From NCBI RefSeq assembly GCF_004359215.1, contig NC_090610.1, positions 11,670,135 through 11,734,134 on the forward strand: a stretch of DNA of 64,000 bases, written 5' to 3'. Position 1 is the first letter of the stretch; every line of letters begins with the position of its first letter. The stretch comes from Bremia lactucae (lineage: Eukaryota; Oomycota; Peronosporomycetes; Peronosporales; Peronosporaceae). A program made the translations under genes and the position numbers. The notes beneath the pieces were generated by a model. That model made no database searches. It saw only the letters and a list, made by a program, of their open reading frames with translations, and was not told the DNA's origin. Positions 20,452-30,983 of the stretch are shown one piece after another.

Positions 20452-21440
20452 ATCATATTCCGATATTCGACTCATCATGGCTTCACAAGCCTGGTGAGGT
20501 TGAAACAGAATTCTTCATCAATGCCTTTTACCGGCATCGGTGGTACACTTGCAAACGAACAAAGGATGTCAAACCTTTGTTCCGAGCTTGGACAGCCTTT
20601 GTATAGAATGTACATAACATAGGCTGTGAGGTCTGGCTTGACAAGCTAAATGCTTTCCGTGAACGGTTCCAGAACGGACCGTACTCGGTGCACCCTATAA
20701 GTTGCACCCTATGTTTAGAGAGGCACGGATTCTTGCCTCTCGTGGGGAGACTCATGTCCATGCTGTTTTAAGGGTGCAGGTAAATGCCCTAAGGAAGCAT
20801 ATTCCTCAAAGATCCCCATTGGAGGACTCTCATCTCTTACGAGATGCGTCAAGGGATCGATAACCTTCAATACTTTTTTGCTCGGGAAGCACTCGTTCTC
20901 CGTTGGACCTTTTACCAAGGAGGATGGGTCTCGTCGTAATGTAAGACGAGACCCGGAACGTCCAATATCAGTTAGGAACGAGGTTCCCAACTATCATGCG
21001 AGGGCGGACACCCTCGCCAACGAACGAGATAACTCACTCGAACCTCTTTGCCTCACGGTGGCTCAAGAATCTTTTAACAAGAAAGCGCTTCTCACCACCC
21101 GAACCCATCAATGGATGTGGGGGGGGAATCGGATTCGCCTCGTTTGACGAGCCCGATTCAGCATTGTAATTCGAATCACACCCTTTTTTCCTTAAGAGGG
21201 AATCTTGACCACGAGCAATTTCGTCGCCGCGCATTAGCGGTGACGGTCGACAATGTTTCTCGTGACCAGGTAAAAAGTTGTGCGCAGATTGAGACTGAAC
21301 AAACTGGCGAACGAAAAGAAGCTGTTGACTGTTCGTCAGAAGATTTTCTTTCTTGTAGGAAAGAGTGGATCGTCTTGCTCAAAAGAAATAGACCCTGTTC
21401 TGAGACAATAAGTCTTTAGCTGGGAGCCATAAGGCTTTAG
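20452..21440 (+). pseudogene. Antisense ORF of Gypsy-A, copy ii (N-terminus lost)
   Basis: This is the same unknown protein as at 5056-6870 and 39322-41031. Here it begins mid-module at the junction with reverse transcriptase. Recognisable pieces include 'EFFI/SSSMPF.GIGGTL' in shifted frames, 'VWLDKLNAFRERFQNG', 'NYHARADTLANERDNSLEP', the Ser/Asn-rich linker and the coiled-coil segment ('VTVDNVSRDQVKSCAQIETE', 21111-21419). It then overlaps the reversed integrase end of the minus-strand element, as in every other copy. Frameshifts are frequent. Confidence 0.6.
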
Positions 21441-23342
21441 CTGATGCCCTTGACCGTTCCGGTGTAATCCGGATCGGAAGAAGCCTCGTACTGATGGCGT
21501 GAGCGGAGACGACCAGCAAAAAAAGTAGGATGCGTACGCATTCTACGAGGCAGCTCGATCGTGTATGCATTGCCTTAGCGATGTAATACACGAAACGGGC
21601 CGATATACCTGGGCAGTAATTTATTACTGCCTACACTCGTCACTACGTGCTTTGGTGGGTTTACCGTAGACAGTATGACTAGGTCATTAATTTTAAATTT
21701 AAGTGTGTTTGCTTTTCCATTTTTGTCAGAGTTCCGTATCTGTCGGTCCACCGCACTAGCGATGGAATCCCGTACAAATGGACCACTGCTTCGCTAGCCA
21801 GCAGGAAACCACCTGCTGACTCGATTTTATTTTTGTTTCAGTGCAACCGGCTCGCACTGCGGAGATATTCATCTCTTCACGATTGAGAGCATTATCATTA
21901 ATAGTATTGTTTTCGATGCTGAGTCTTCCAGCATCGTTGTCTAAGTCAGTAAAAGCATAACTGTTATTACTGAGTTTGTCCACTTCAATGTTAGTAAACT
22001 CAACATTCGTATCCTTCGCATTGAACCTTAGGGCTAATGAGTCATGAGCAAGAGCTAAAGCTTCTTTGCTCGAGCGAGTCCCTCCCCCCTTAAATAAGAG
22101 TTACTCTCAAACAGCATAGGGATACGAGGGTGTCGTAAGCCATTCACGAAAAATGGTGTATGCTTTGTAGAAGCATGCGCTGAATTGTTGATGGCAAATT
22201 CTACATCGGCAAGAACTCGCTCCAGCTGTCAAAAGAGTGGACGTGTCCGAGACGTATCTCTTAGAGAATACGGTTTGCACGGTCCGTCTGACCATCTGTT
22301 TCAGGATGATCAGAAGTTGACATTTTTAAATGTGATCCAAGTGATTTGAACACTGTTAGCTACTAATTCCAACCGAGGTCGAAACGATCGCCATGATGGG
22401 ACGCATTTAGCAGCAACCGCTAACAATAAAGTCTGCAGTCGCCGCCTAATTTGTTCCCAACTAAGTTTTGCCACAGTTCACGTGGAAGTTTTTTAGGTGT
22501 GGTAATGATCCTTCCGCAGGTTCATCTACGGAAACCTTGTTACGACTTCACCTTTACCTTTGCATTCTTAACGTATTTTTGTTACCATCTCCTTCAATGG
22601 CTAGTTATACAGGTTTGCGGCTGCGGTAGTACTAAAATCAATAATAGAGCATAGCTTAAACCAGTAATGCTCACTAACTCAGCCGCAGGGTGTTAATTAG
22701 AAAGTGGTATTGAGGATGGTAGTGACTTGTTCACGACTGCAGATTCTCATGCTGAATCTGGAAATTCTCATGCTACAATTCGCAATGAAAATTTTGCACG
22801 GAGATTTTAAGCTTGAGCTCATCCCGCCGTGGATCGAGGGTCTCGATCTGAGACCAGTTCAAAATGTAACCCATCAAGTAAAAGATCGTTTTAATAAAGC
22901 CACGAGCACAGCTTTTGGCTGTGATCGACTCCGGGACGGCAGCAAGATGTACCATCTTGCTTAAACGCTCAGCAAAAACAAGAATACCATTATTCTTATG
23001 GGTGACTTCAAAGAATCCGAGGACGAAGTTCATAGATACGGACTGCCAGCACTCTGCCGGAAAAGGCAGAGGATGTAACGGAGCACGGGATGAAGCACTG
23101 GGCACGGGATGAAGCACTGGGGTTTCTTGTTGACAAACTTCTCAAGCACGTATGTGCTTGTGGACGAACACATACTGGCGTGGCCAGTAGAAGTCGGAAC
23201 TTATCGTGAGAAATGTCTTCTCCCGTCCACGATGACCACTTTTTGGTGCATCGTGGTACTCATACATGATGCGTAATCGCAGATCATTATGGGTAGGGAT
23301 GATGACACGAGGTGTGTCGCCAGCAATGGCTGAACAATACAA
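21380..23342 (-). pseudogene. Gypsy-A integrase, minus strand, interrupted by patchwork DNA
   Basis: The zinc-binding N-terminus is at 23142-23342 ('PKSGHRGREKTFLTIS', 'YVFVHKHIRA'). The core begins 'SVSMNFVLGFFEVTHKNNGI' (Asp replaced by Asn in the usual SMDFVFGF), then 'FAERLSKMVHLAAVPESITA', and continues after a 0.47-kb insertion (22357-22825) with 'STSDHPETDGQTVRTV' and the C-terminal 'FIGPFRVLHRQGN'-like module ending near 21440. Integrase inserts the cDNA into chromosomes. The insert, the lost first Asp and several frameshifts make it inactive. Confidence 0.8.
22357..22825 (-). other. Patchwork insert with 18S/ITS1 and 28S rDNA pieces
   Basis: On the minus strand, about 22555-22503 is the 3' end of 18S rRNA (ends GGAAGGATCATTA), continuing without break into ITS1 (CCACACCTAAAAAACTT..., to about 22357). 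This is an oomycete-type ITS1 start. Positions 22825-22773 on the same strand match the 5' region of 28S rRNA (GCGGGATGAGCTCAAGCTT..., with GCGAATTGTAG). Between them, 22741-22772 is a 32-bp exact copy of 44377-44408, from the Gypsy-A antisense ORF, and 22556-22740 is unassigned. The insert replaces about 14 bp of integrase. There is no target duplication or poly-A. Confidence 0.8.
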
Positions 23343-23535
23343 TTAACCGTTGCGCGTTGTATATCTATCTGTTGAGGATCGATACAACTTCGACAACCCT
23401 TCTAAGGATTGTTGGGATGGATCTCTTAGGTAATCCATCAACCCTGTAAGAGCCTTATCTTCATGTTAAGCTCTTCTAACGTCGTCATTTAATGTTGACA
23501 TCGGAACACTTATTATTGCAACAGTGATCTTATGG

Positions 23536-24025
23536 TCACTGTTGCGCAGCCAGCTCAAAATAGGGCCGGCGCGAAAGGGCATCAGCGACAACGCTTAGTC
23601 GTCTTGATTTATACTCCACGGAGAAGTTATACTCCGCAAAGGAAGACAACCATCTCGCCATTCTATGCGAGAGGTGTGGACTGCTTATGGCCGTGCGTAA
23701 AGACGCATGGTCCGTATATTCAATGAACGGTCTATCTTCCAAGAGGTAGACCCTAACTTAGCCAGTGCGTATTTCATGGCAAGGAGTTCCTTATCATACA
23801 CTAAATAGTTGCGTTCGCTGGTTGAAATTGACGCGATTGAAAATAGACGACGCGCTCTGCGCCGTCTGTGACATATTGCGTTAACGCACAGCCGAATGCA
23901 AAATCGCTGGCGTCAGGGACGACATGAAAAGGTCGATCTCGGTCTGCAATCGCCAGGATTGGCGATTGCATCCAGCTTTTCTTAATATCATCGAAGGAAA
24001 GCTGACAATCAGGGTTCCATGACAA
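23536..24025 (-). pseudogene. Gypsy-A RNase H, minus strand
   Basis: Two open pieces give RNase H: 'FHVVPDASDFAFGCALTQY' (catalytic Asp in DASD) at 23801-24025, and 'PFIEYTDHASLRTA' with 'MARWLSSFAEYNFSVEYKSR' at 23536-23742, where the TDH Asp is kept. RNase H degrades the RNA strand of the hybrid. A frame break separates the pieces. It continues from the reverse transcriptase at 24030-24900. Confidence 0.8.
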
Positions 24026-24029
24026 CTTT

Positions 24030-24900
24030 ACGTTTTTTCTTCAACAAAGAAGAAAGATATACTGTCATTTTAGCACAAGTACGTGAGTACTTGTGCAAAA
24101 ATGCCGCTAAACGAGGAACTGTTTTAGTCCCTTACATCGACTGGTACAAGCCAGTCGGTGATCGCCTTGATCTTTTTCTGAATCGCGGCATTCACCGTGT
24201 TTACCCACGATGCACCCAAGAAGAGGTATTTCGCTTGCAGCGAATATACATTTCTGCATGCAACTTGTGCTTACGCATAAGGGTAAGAACCTTTCGGACG
24301 TGGATACGATGAACTTCAACATCCGGCGTTCCGTTCATGGGTCTGCTATGAACGAAGTCGTCATCATAATAGCTCGGTACAAAATCCCGCCCCGATCTCA
24401 ATAGATTGGTTACACGTTTGTCAAATGTCGCAGGGGCATTACTAAACCCCTGTGGCATGACTAGCCACTCCCATAGCATACTACTTGGGGGTGATTACTG
24501 CTGTGAGCGGAATATCTTGTTCACGCACAAGGATCTGATAGAATCCATCCAGCAGATTCATTGACGAAAAGATAGTACTCTTTGACATGCCATCAATGAT
24601 TACATATTTTCGTGGTATCGGCGTTTGAGCCGGTACAGTTGCAGTATTCAGTTTATTGAATGCATGCACTATCCGCCAACCTCCTGTTGCATTGCGCACA
24701 CAGAAGGTTGTAGAGCTATGTGGGAAAGTTGATTCCCTCACATGGCCCGCTGCTAAGCATTCGGCAAAGAATTTGTCGATCGCTATTACTTGTTCACGAC
24801 GCAACGGCAATTGATTCATACCACAGTATTTCGAACCTGGGATAAGGTCGATTTCGTGTCGAGTGCCTTTGTCGTTAGGCAACTCGCACGGTACTGATTC
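24030..24900 (-). pseudogene. Gypsy-A reverse transcriptase, minus strand
   Basis: Pieces at 24481-24882 ('LIPGSKYCGMNQLPLRREQ', 'KYVIIDGMSKSTIFSSMNLL'), 24201-24479 ('EWLVMPQGFSNAPATFDKRV', 'PSYYDDDFVHSRPM', with the YxDD-type box intact as YYDD) and 24107-24322 form the polymerase. It is diverged from the copies at 19464 and 41545 and lacks their shared T7 frameshift ('DGFYQILVREQDIPLTAV' is open), but carries its own stops. Confidence 0.8.
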
Positions 24901-24904
24901 AGGG

Positions 24905-26080
24905 AAGACATCCTAAAATTCAACTAAATCTTTATGCATATGGGTTGTTTTCAAAGACTCCCAGGATCGGGACGTAAAACGTATAATCCGAATCTTCTCA
25001 TTCAGGACACTTTCGTTTATCGATGAGCTATTGAGAATCCGTTCGTTCTCAAGAAATACGATTGCCGACCGAATATTGGCCACGTTGTCGTCATCTGTGA
25101 CAAGTAGGCAGATCTGCTTGACTTTACTACTACGCAGATCAGCAAAAACCGTTTCGATTATAGCGTTGGCAATCGAGTTATCTCCGAAGTTAACTTCGGA
25201 GGCGCTAATAGATCAAGTGTATAAGCGCCTACACTTGATCCATTGTTTACTAAGACATTGATTGTCTCAGTTTCTTCTTTGGAACTTATTTCCAAAGGTA
25301 CCTGGGAACCTTAGACCACAGGTTTCCGGGGACTTCTTCTCTCAGAAATTATTTGGTGAATATCCTCCCCAACATCCTCTAGCTGTGGTTGCGCTACCAC
25401 AGCGATATCCTTCACGATCGACTCTCCAGTCGAGCAAGGACTTTCGCACTCTCTCTTATAGACGGGCGTTCCAAATTCTCTTGGATGTTGCTTTTCAAGA
25501 AAGCATCCTTGTTTCGTACCTCTTAACTTATTCGAGTGGTTGAACTTCGACGCTGCCTGTGCTTGTGCACTTCCGTCAATAACTATGTCCACGTCACAAT
25601 AGCGGACCTTCGATGTTGCATTTGCTCGTGCACAGCCGTCGGGATCTAACTCCACAATGTGCTGGGTATTCACACTGAGGTCTTGTGCAGTCATGCTAAC
25701 GACCGAACCACAAGTGAGGCCATCGCACTCACTCGTACGACATCCACACGCCTGTAACGCTCAAAGACGTTCATTAGTTGGCCATGATGAACGAGAGACA
25801 ATTATTAAATTGTTCTAGAAGGGACAACAGCATTGTGAAGCGAACCACCTGCTGACTTGCCGTATTCCCAAGCCTGCGTACGGAAGAATATGCACTAAGA
25901 TGCACAAGGTCATGGTTTTGAGCACCATTATCTATCTCCAACTTCCAAGCTCTTTGCTTTAAAGTGACTTGGAAAGGATAGTTCAAGCACTTATGGCTTC
26001 GCTTACTTGAATTTTCGGGACGGTCTGGGTCATGATGGGATACCAGCATTCTTGTATTTAAAAAAATCTTTACTTGCACT
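24905..26080 (-). pseudogene. Gypsy-A protease-to-RT region, minus strand, truncated
   Basis: The stretch 25311-25694 ('NTQHIVELDPDGCARANATS') and the part at 25680-25800 match the protease-RT linker seen on the plus strand at 18680-18800 ('ACGCRTSECDGL...'). Beyond about 25800 the similarity fades, and 25774-26079 holds an open stretch I cannot assign. No gag, primer-binding site or 5' LTR follows before the PP2C gene, so the element is truncated here. Confidence 0.5.
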
Positions 26081-26389
26081 TCGTTCTAGGACGGTTCCAA
26101 CTTTTCTAAACCGCGCAAAAAAGTCAATGGAAAGCCGTCAGATAACGCCGCAGTTGGTGATCGTGCACGGAGAGTTTGGCGTTGATCTATGTAATGCAAT
26201 GTGATACGCTGTAATTCAGAAATTAAATTGACTAAAAACTGCATGAAGTGAGTTTAGAAATTCTCTTCCTAAAATGTGGTTTTACTCTTTTTAAACCCAT
26301 ACGGCAATTTTTCGTTCAATAGTAGTAATTGTCCCGTCCTATCCTATATATTGATGTTTTGTCCTCTTTTTTAGCGCTCAGACTCATGT

Positions 26390-28170
26390 TTACGAGGAAC
26401 TTTGCCACACTATTTCTTTCGCCTCTTTAAACATCACAACGACACATGTCACATTATCGGTCGACCGCTGATGAAAAATGGCATACTCAATAAGCGCCTA
26501 CACAAAGAAAAACGAGAGAGAATCGCGCCATTAATCCACCACAAGCATCATCTAGCACAATCCACTCACTCACACACCTCAACAGCCCGTTGCACATCTT
26601 TCAATTCGACAAGTTTTCGACGAACAAAATCCACAGCTTCTTGATCTTTCAACACATCATACAATCCGTCACTTGCGAGCATCACAAACTCGCACTCGTC
26701 TGTTAATTCCGTGACGGTAAACTCTGGCGTCGGAATCACTAATGGACCTTTTAAAATATCGTTGGGATTCACCGGTAATTCCTGCGAATTGTACTCGTTC
26801 CGTGCTTTCGTGTCAATGTCATCGACCAAAGGCTCGACGAGATCAAACGACTTGAAAGGGGCGTCGCCAAAGGCACGCGAGACGGCCAATTCGCCCATAA
26901 TACGTCCGTGAATCACAAAGCCGCCAGTCTCTCGAATCCGCTGCGCTTCGTCCGTTCGACTGGGTTTATGATCATTTGAAAGTCGTTCAGCTGTGCCATT
27001 GCGACTCAAGACAGTGCGCGAGTCTCCAACGTTGGCCACAAAGAGATACTTGCCCGCCACAAAGACTGTCGTGGCCGTGCTTCCAGCTTGCGGACGATCC
27101 GAGGTCCTTAAAAATTCTTCATCCGTACGTTCAAACGCATTGGTCAAGCGCTTCATGATGATTGATTGCAATTCCTCAATTGTCATTGTTAGTAAAGGTT
27201 TCAATTCACTCGTGTGCATGAAAAACGCGGTAATGAGGCTATGGTGGAGCACGTCACTCAAAAACGAAGATGCTTCGTCACCGCCATGGCCGTCATAGAC
27301 AGCAAAGAATGACTGGGGATGCAATCCCAAACGACTTAATGGTTCAATACACAAGTCTTGAATAATCGTATGCGCGTCTTCCATATGTTTACGAGCGCCC
27401 ATGTCGGCATGCGCTCCAAAGTCAAACCGATTGACAGTTAAACACGTTTGTGCCACGAGTAAATCGTCGCCAATTTCCAGTCGATAGGGTTCTTGATAAC
27501 TTCCCACGAGTTTCATAAATGTCCCATTCGTCGAGTTTAAATCAATCAAATAAAATTGATTCGTCAATTCATCAAACCAAATTGCAGCATGTTTTCGAGA
27601 GAGTTCCCCATCACTTGTATGGATTTGATTCTCCGCAGATCGACCAATTCCTGCACCTTCTTGTGTAATCACAAACTCCGTGCCAGCTAATTTGCCACTT
27701 AATGCCGAGACCGTAAGACTTGGCAATTCTTCGTGAAACGATGTAACAAGAAAATCCGATTTTCCAACTCGAAATGCCACGTGAGGCTCGAGAGGCCATT
27801 GCATACGATCGCCCATATTTTCGTCATTTGCTTGGGTTTCCACGGGACTTAACCGCACAAACGTGTCCCCATTTGCTTGGTCGCCATTGACTAAATAGAA
27901 ACGCCCGTGACTATACAGCACACGTGCGTGGTCGGTCTCTGCAAGGAGTGTATCGGCAGGTATACTTGCAATATTCTCACAAGTTTGGCCAATACCGCCT
28001 CCTTTCTCATCAAACGTAAAGCTTGTGACGGTATCTTCTTCGGTAAACGCCGTCATTTTAAGCACCACGTGGGTCCATGTGTGTTCGAGATACAAAGGCA
28101 CTGGATCGTCTTCGACTTGGTCAGTAGCGAGATGATCGTCTATTTTGACCGATTCAGGCACGGAAGGCAT
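26390..28170 (-). CDS. FHA-domain PP2C protein phosphatase
   Basis: A metal-dependent Ser/Thr phosphatase (PPM family) with forkhead-associated domains that bind phosphothreonine. Two exons: 28170-26578 and 26497-26390, with an 80-nt GT-AG intron; the second exon supplies the closing PP2C motif 'STDNVTCVVVMF'. There is a degenerate FHA-like region at residues 50-115, and a complete FHA at about 170-255 ('GAGIGRS', 'SRKHA', 'LNSTNGTF'). PP2C motifs follow: 'GARKHMEDAHTI', 'VYDGHGGDEAS', 'VANVGDSRTVL', 'GELAVSRAFGD' and 'ASDGLYDV'. Metal-binding Asp residues are all present. The frame stays open from ATG 28170 back to a TAA at 28372-28374 without an ATG. A 3' splice-like TAG at 28365-28367 suggests a missing first exon. 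FHA+PP2C recalls plant KAPP, but the domain order and spacing differ. Confidence 0.9.
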
Positions 28171-28374
28171 TTCTTTCGAGTCATAAAGCTTGTCGTTTTC
28201 AACAATCGCGTTGCTGCTAGACGCATTATTGCCGGTAGGAGTACTATCGTTCTCCTTTGTCGGTGGTACATAGCTCCCGATACTGCTAGTATTGGAGCGA
28301 AGAAGGCGATGAACGCCTGATGTGCGGGCCCGTTGGAAAGAACTCGCTAATCGGACATCGGATTCTACGTGTTA

Positions 28375-29069
28375 CAACGCGTATTAGTGTCTAAAGTCGC
28401 ATCATGGCACGAAAAAGGACTGCAACATGGCCACGTACGTGGCGGTTCTAATCGCAAATGAGTCGAACGTCGACGATCCGGGTCATTCTCGTGTTTCCGT
28501 ACCACTACAAACCACACGATATTGTCACAAAGGAAGAGAGTGTGCTTTAAATGGCCACACGATGTCACGTGCCTTGCATCTTGAGCGTCTGGACATCCTG
28601 CGCGTCCGCCATGGCGCGTCTTCTAGCGTGATGTTCTCGGTATTAAATCTACTCGTGGCAACACGAGAGATTCGGCGGTTTGATACTGAATCTTGCAATA
28701 CGTTGCAAAGAATTGGCACTTGCGTACTAAACGCGCCCCACGAGGCGTAACAACGAGCCAAAGAAGAGTTGCAAGGTCTGCCAAGGGGCGAGGATGTCTC
28801 TGCCACTGCGGAACGAGATCGGACGCACTTGGTGTACATCACATCAGTCGGTTGTTTTTATTTTTTTTAAAGAAAACCTTTCAATCTATATATTAATTTG
28901 TTTTTCACGAACAATGAAAAATTCGCAATTTAAATACAAATTTACAGGAATACAATCGCCAAAAGTATAAATTAATTTGAATTCCATTTTGACAGACATC
29001 CGTAGGTTTACACACAACCATGGACAAACTTTTGAGGGACATTAAAATTGGTCAGGACTCGTAAGTCGC
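28375..29069. other. Intergenic region between two minus-strand genes
   Basis: About 0.7 kb. An open stretch at 28427-28750 has no family signature and I do not call it a gene. The part near 28840-28990 is A/T-rich and may be the 3' flank of the membrane-protein gene's neighbour. If PP2C has an extra first exon it should lie here. Confidence 0.4.
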
Positions 29070-30983
29070 TCAATAGTATGAAGCGTCCGTAAATCGAGAA
29101 TCTTTGGTCCGATAAAACGAAGACGCGTCATGATTGCTACTATCCCCTCGTCGGCGGGGTGCACCAGATGCCTCAAACTCGCTAAAGCCGCTGCTTTGAA
29201 AACTCGGGTCGCCATTGTAGTGGCTCTGGTCGTAATTACTATTCGTGGCCGCAAAACTCTCGTCGCCCATATATCTGCTCTCATCTGCCGTGGACATGCG
29301 GTATTCTGTCTGGCCGGACGCTTGAAAGCGCGTTTGGCCGTGATAATCACTTGCTGACGTCGATCGCGAGTCTTTGGGTTCAAAAAACGACTCGTCCAAA
29401 GACAAATCCGGTCGCTTTGTCGTCTTTTTCGACCCTTTTTGACCCATTCCATGCCATCCATTCGACAGATCTTGAATCGAATCGCCCCCAAAATCGCTCT
29501 CGTCCTCGGAAGCAAGATCCTCTCGATGTCGACTGTCATACTTTGATTGAAAGTGATTCCCCGAGTGACCAGAGCTATACATACTTTGACCATAAAACGA
29601 CGACGACTGGGACGAGTATTGCGAATACTGACTCGTACCGTGTGAAGAATTTGTTTGCGCCATTGGTGGCAAGGACATTTGAGAATGCGCTAAAGCGATT
29701 TGGCTTCGTGGTGTCAACATGTCGAGGTTTGGATCATTGTACGTAAGTCGACCTCCATCGTGATCGTAAGGCTCCTGATCGAATTGGCTATTGCCAGGAT
29801 TTGGCGGGTAATTGTCGTCACTAAACCCTGTTGGCGACATGTTGTGATTCTGATGATAATTTGCCGCCACTGTTGACGCTTGAGCCACGCCTTGAGTGTG
29901 ATCGTGACGTCCTCTTTCAAGACCAGGGTCGTCGTCTTGGACCAGTTGATTGGTTTTCTTGTATACAAAGAGGGCGACCAGTAACACAAGCGCAATCGCG
30001 CCTGCCATCATTAAACCAAGCATTAACGTATTTGATGCAGTACTCGTGGCATTCGATGCTGCATCAGCTAATACGGACGCCGCGGCCGACGGCGATCCAG
30101 ACGACGAAGATGATCGCGACGTATCTGCTTCTTGCTTTGAATCCGTACCATTGTCGGATAAATTGTCTTGTTTCGTAGTCTTGTCACTTGTTTTACTTGT
30201 CTTTAAATCGACTGTATTTGATTCGAGAGTCTCTTGAATCGTACTGGCATCCTTCTTCGTAGGAGGTTTCAAAGTCTGTTGGGTCTCGTTTAAATCACTT
30301 TTAGAGCCTACACTGGCATCGTCGTCCGATCCAGACTCGGGATCGATGATTTGTTTCCTCACTTTTAAAGAAATTGATTTCGGTGGTGCATTTGGCACGG
30401 GTTTCGACTCCTCTGGCTTGATTTCAACTTCAGTTGGAGGACTGGAGGTTGGCTTGTCAAAATTAGCATTGCTGTCAGCCGTGGGGATGGCGTCGGACAC
30501 AGGCGCTGTCTGTTGAAGAAGTGGGGACCTTGTAAACGTAACCTCCGTGGTCTCGTCCTTTGGCTTTACCACACCAGTCGCTTTGTCTCGATTGGCGTCG
30601 CGCTTTGCAGGATCGACGGGTTTGTTAACAGGTAAAGGTTTGTCGGTAGCATCTACGTCCTTATTATTCACTCCCGGGGAAGCACTTGTCAAAGGCGCCC
30701 GTGTACTTGGTGCGTCGGTTGGTTTTAAAACCTCGGGCGTCGGTGTCGAGGGCTCTGCTGGTTCCGACGAGTCCGACGATGCATTCTGGTCAAGCAACCA
30801 TGGCCGTTCTGGTCGTTGCGTCGCCAACGTTGGAACACGTCCATTATTGAGATCCTCTTTAAAATTCAAGACCGTTTCTGGATCCCCATCGCGACTTTGC
30901 ACTGCAAAAATCTGTGCATTGGCCTGTGAATTCATGAGCAGTACCACCAGCACGAATCTGAGCCACCGTCGGTGGACCTGCAT
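29070..30983 (-). CDS. Single-pass type I membrane protein, Ser/Thr/Pro-rich ectodomain, unknown function
   Basis: I chose the ATG at 30983 because it starts a clear signal peptide ('MQVHRRWLRFVLVVLLMNSQ', cut after ANA near residue 23). The frame extends 61 codons further upstream only to a TTG. The product is 637 residues. Residues 24-318 are low-complexity and rich in S, T, P, D, E and K, probably O-glycosylated. A transmembrane segment lies at about 319-341 ('LMLGLMMAGAIALVLLVALF'), followed by a basic stop-transfer 'VYKKTN'. The cytoplasmic tail of about 295 residues is rich in Ser, Tyr, Gln and Asn, with many 'DxSxY/SxY' patterns and the end 'FRTKDSRFTDASYY'. I do not recognise the family. 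The layout suggests a cell-surface sensor or wall-associated protein. No intron, no damage. Confidence 0.8.
   Translation of the reverse strand: MQVHRRWLRFVLVVLLMNSQANAQIFAVQSRDGDPETVLNFKEDLNNGRVPTLATQRPERPWLLDQNASSDSSEPAEPSTPTPEVLKPTDAPSTRAPLTSASPGVNNKDVDATDKPLPVNKPVDPAKRDANRDKATGVVKPKDETTEVTFTRSPLLQQTAPVSDAIPTADSNANFDKPTSSPPTEVEIKPEESKPVPNAPPKSISLKVRKQIIDPESGSDDDASVGSKSDLNETQQTLKPPTKKDASTIQETLESNTVDLKTSKTSDKTTKQDNLSDNGTDSKQEADTSRSSSSSGSPSAAASVLADAASNATSTASNTLMLGLMMAGAIALVLLVALFVYKKTNQLVQDDDPGLERGRHDHTQGVAQASTVAANYHQNHNMSPTGFSDDNYPPNPGNSQFDQEPYDHDGGRLTYNDPNLDMLTPRSQIALAHSQMSLPPMAQTNSSHGTSQYSQYSSQSSSFYGQSMYSSGHSGNHFQSKYDSRHREDLASEDESDFGGDSIQDLSNGWHGMGQKGSKKTTKRPDLSLDESFFEPKDSRSTSASDYHGQTRFQASGQTEYRMSTADESRYMGDESFAATNSNYDQSHYNGDPSFQSSGFSEFEASGAPRRRGDSSNHDASSFYRTKDSRFTDASYY

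Noticed and set aside
22503..22555. Functional rRNA gene
   Set aside because: Only about 50 bp of 18S plus ITS1 and 50 bp of 28S are present, in wrong order and inside an integrase; it is captured DNA.
28427..28750. 107-codon plus-strand open frame
   Set aside because: No family signature and overlapped by another open frame on the opposite strand; not enough to call a gene.
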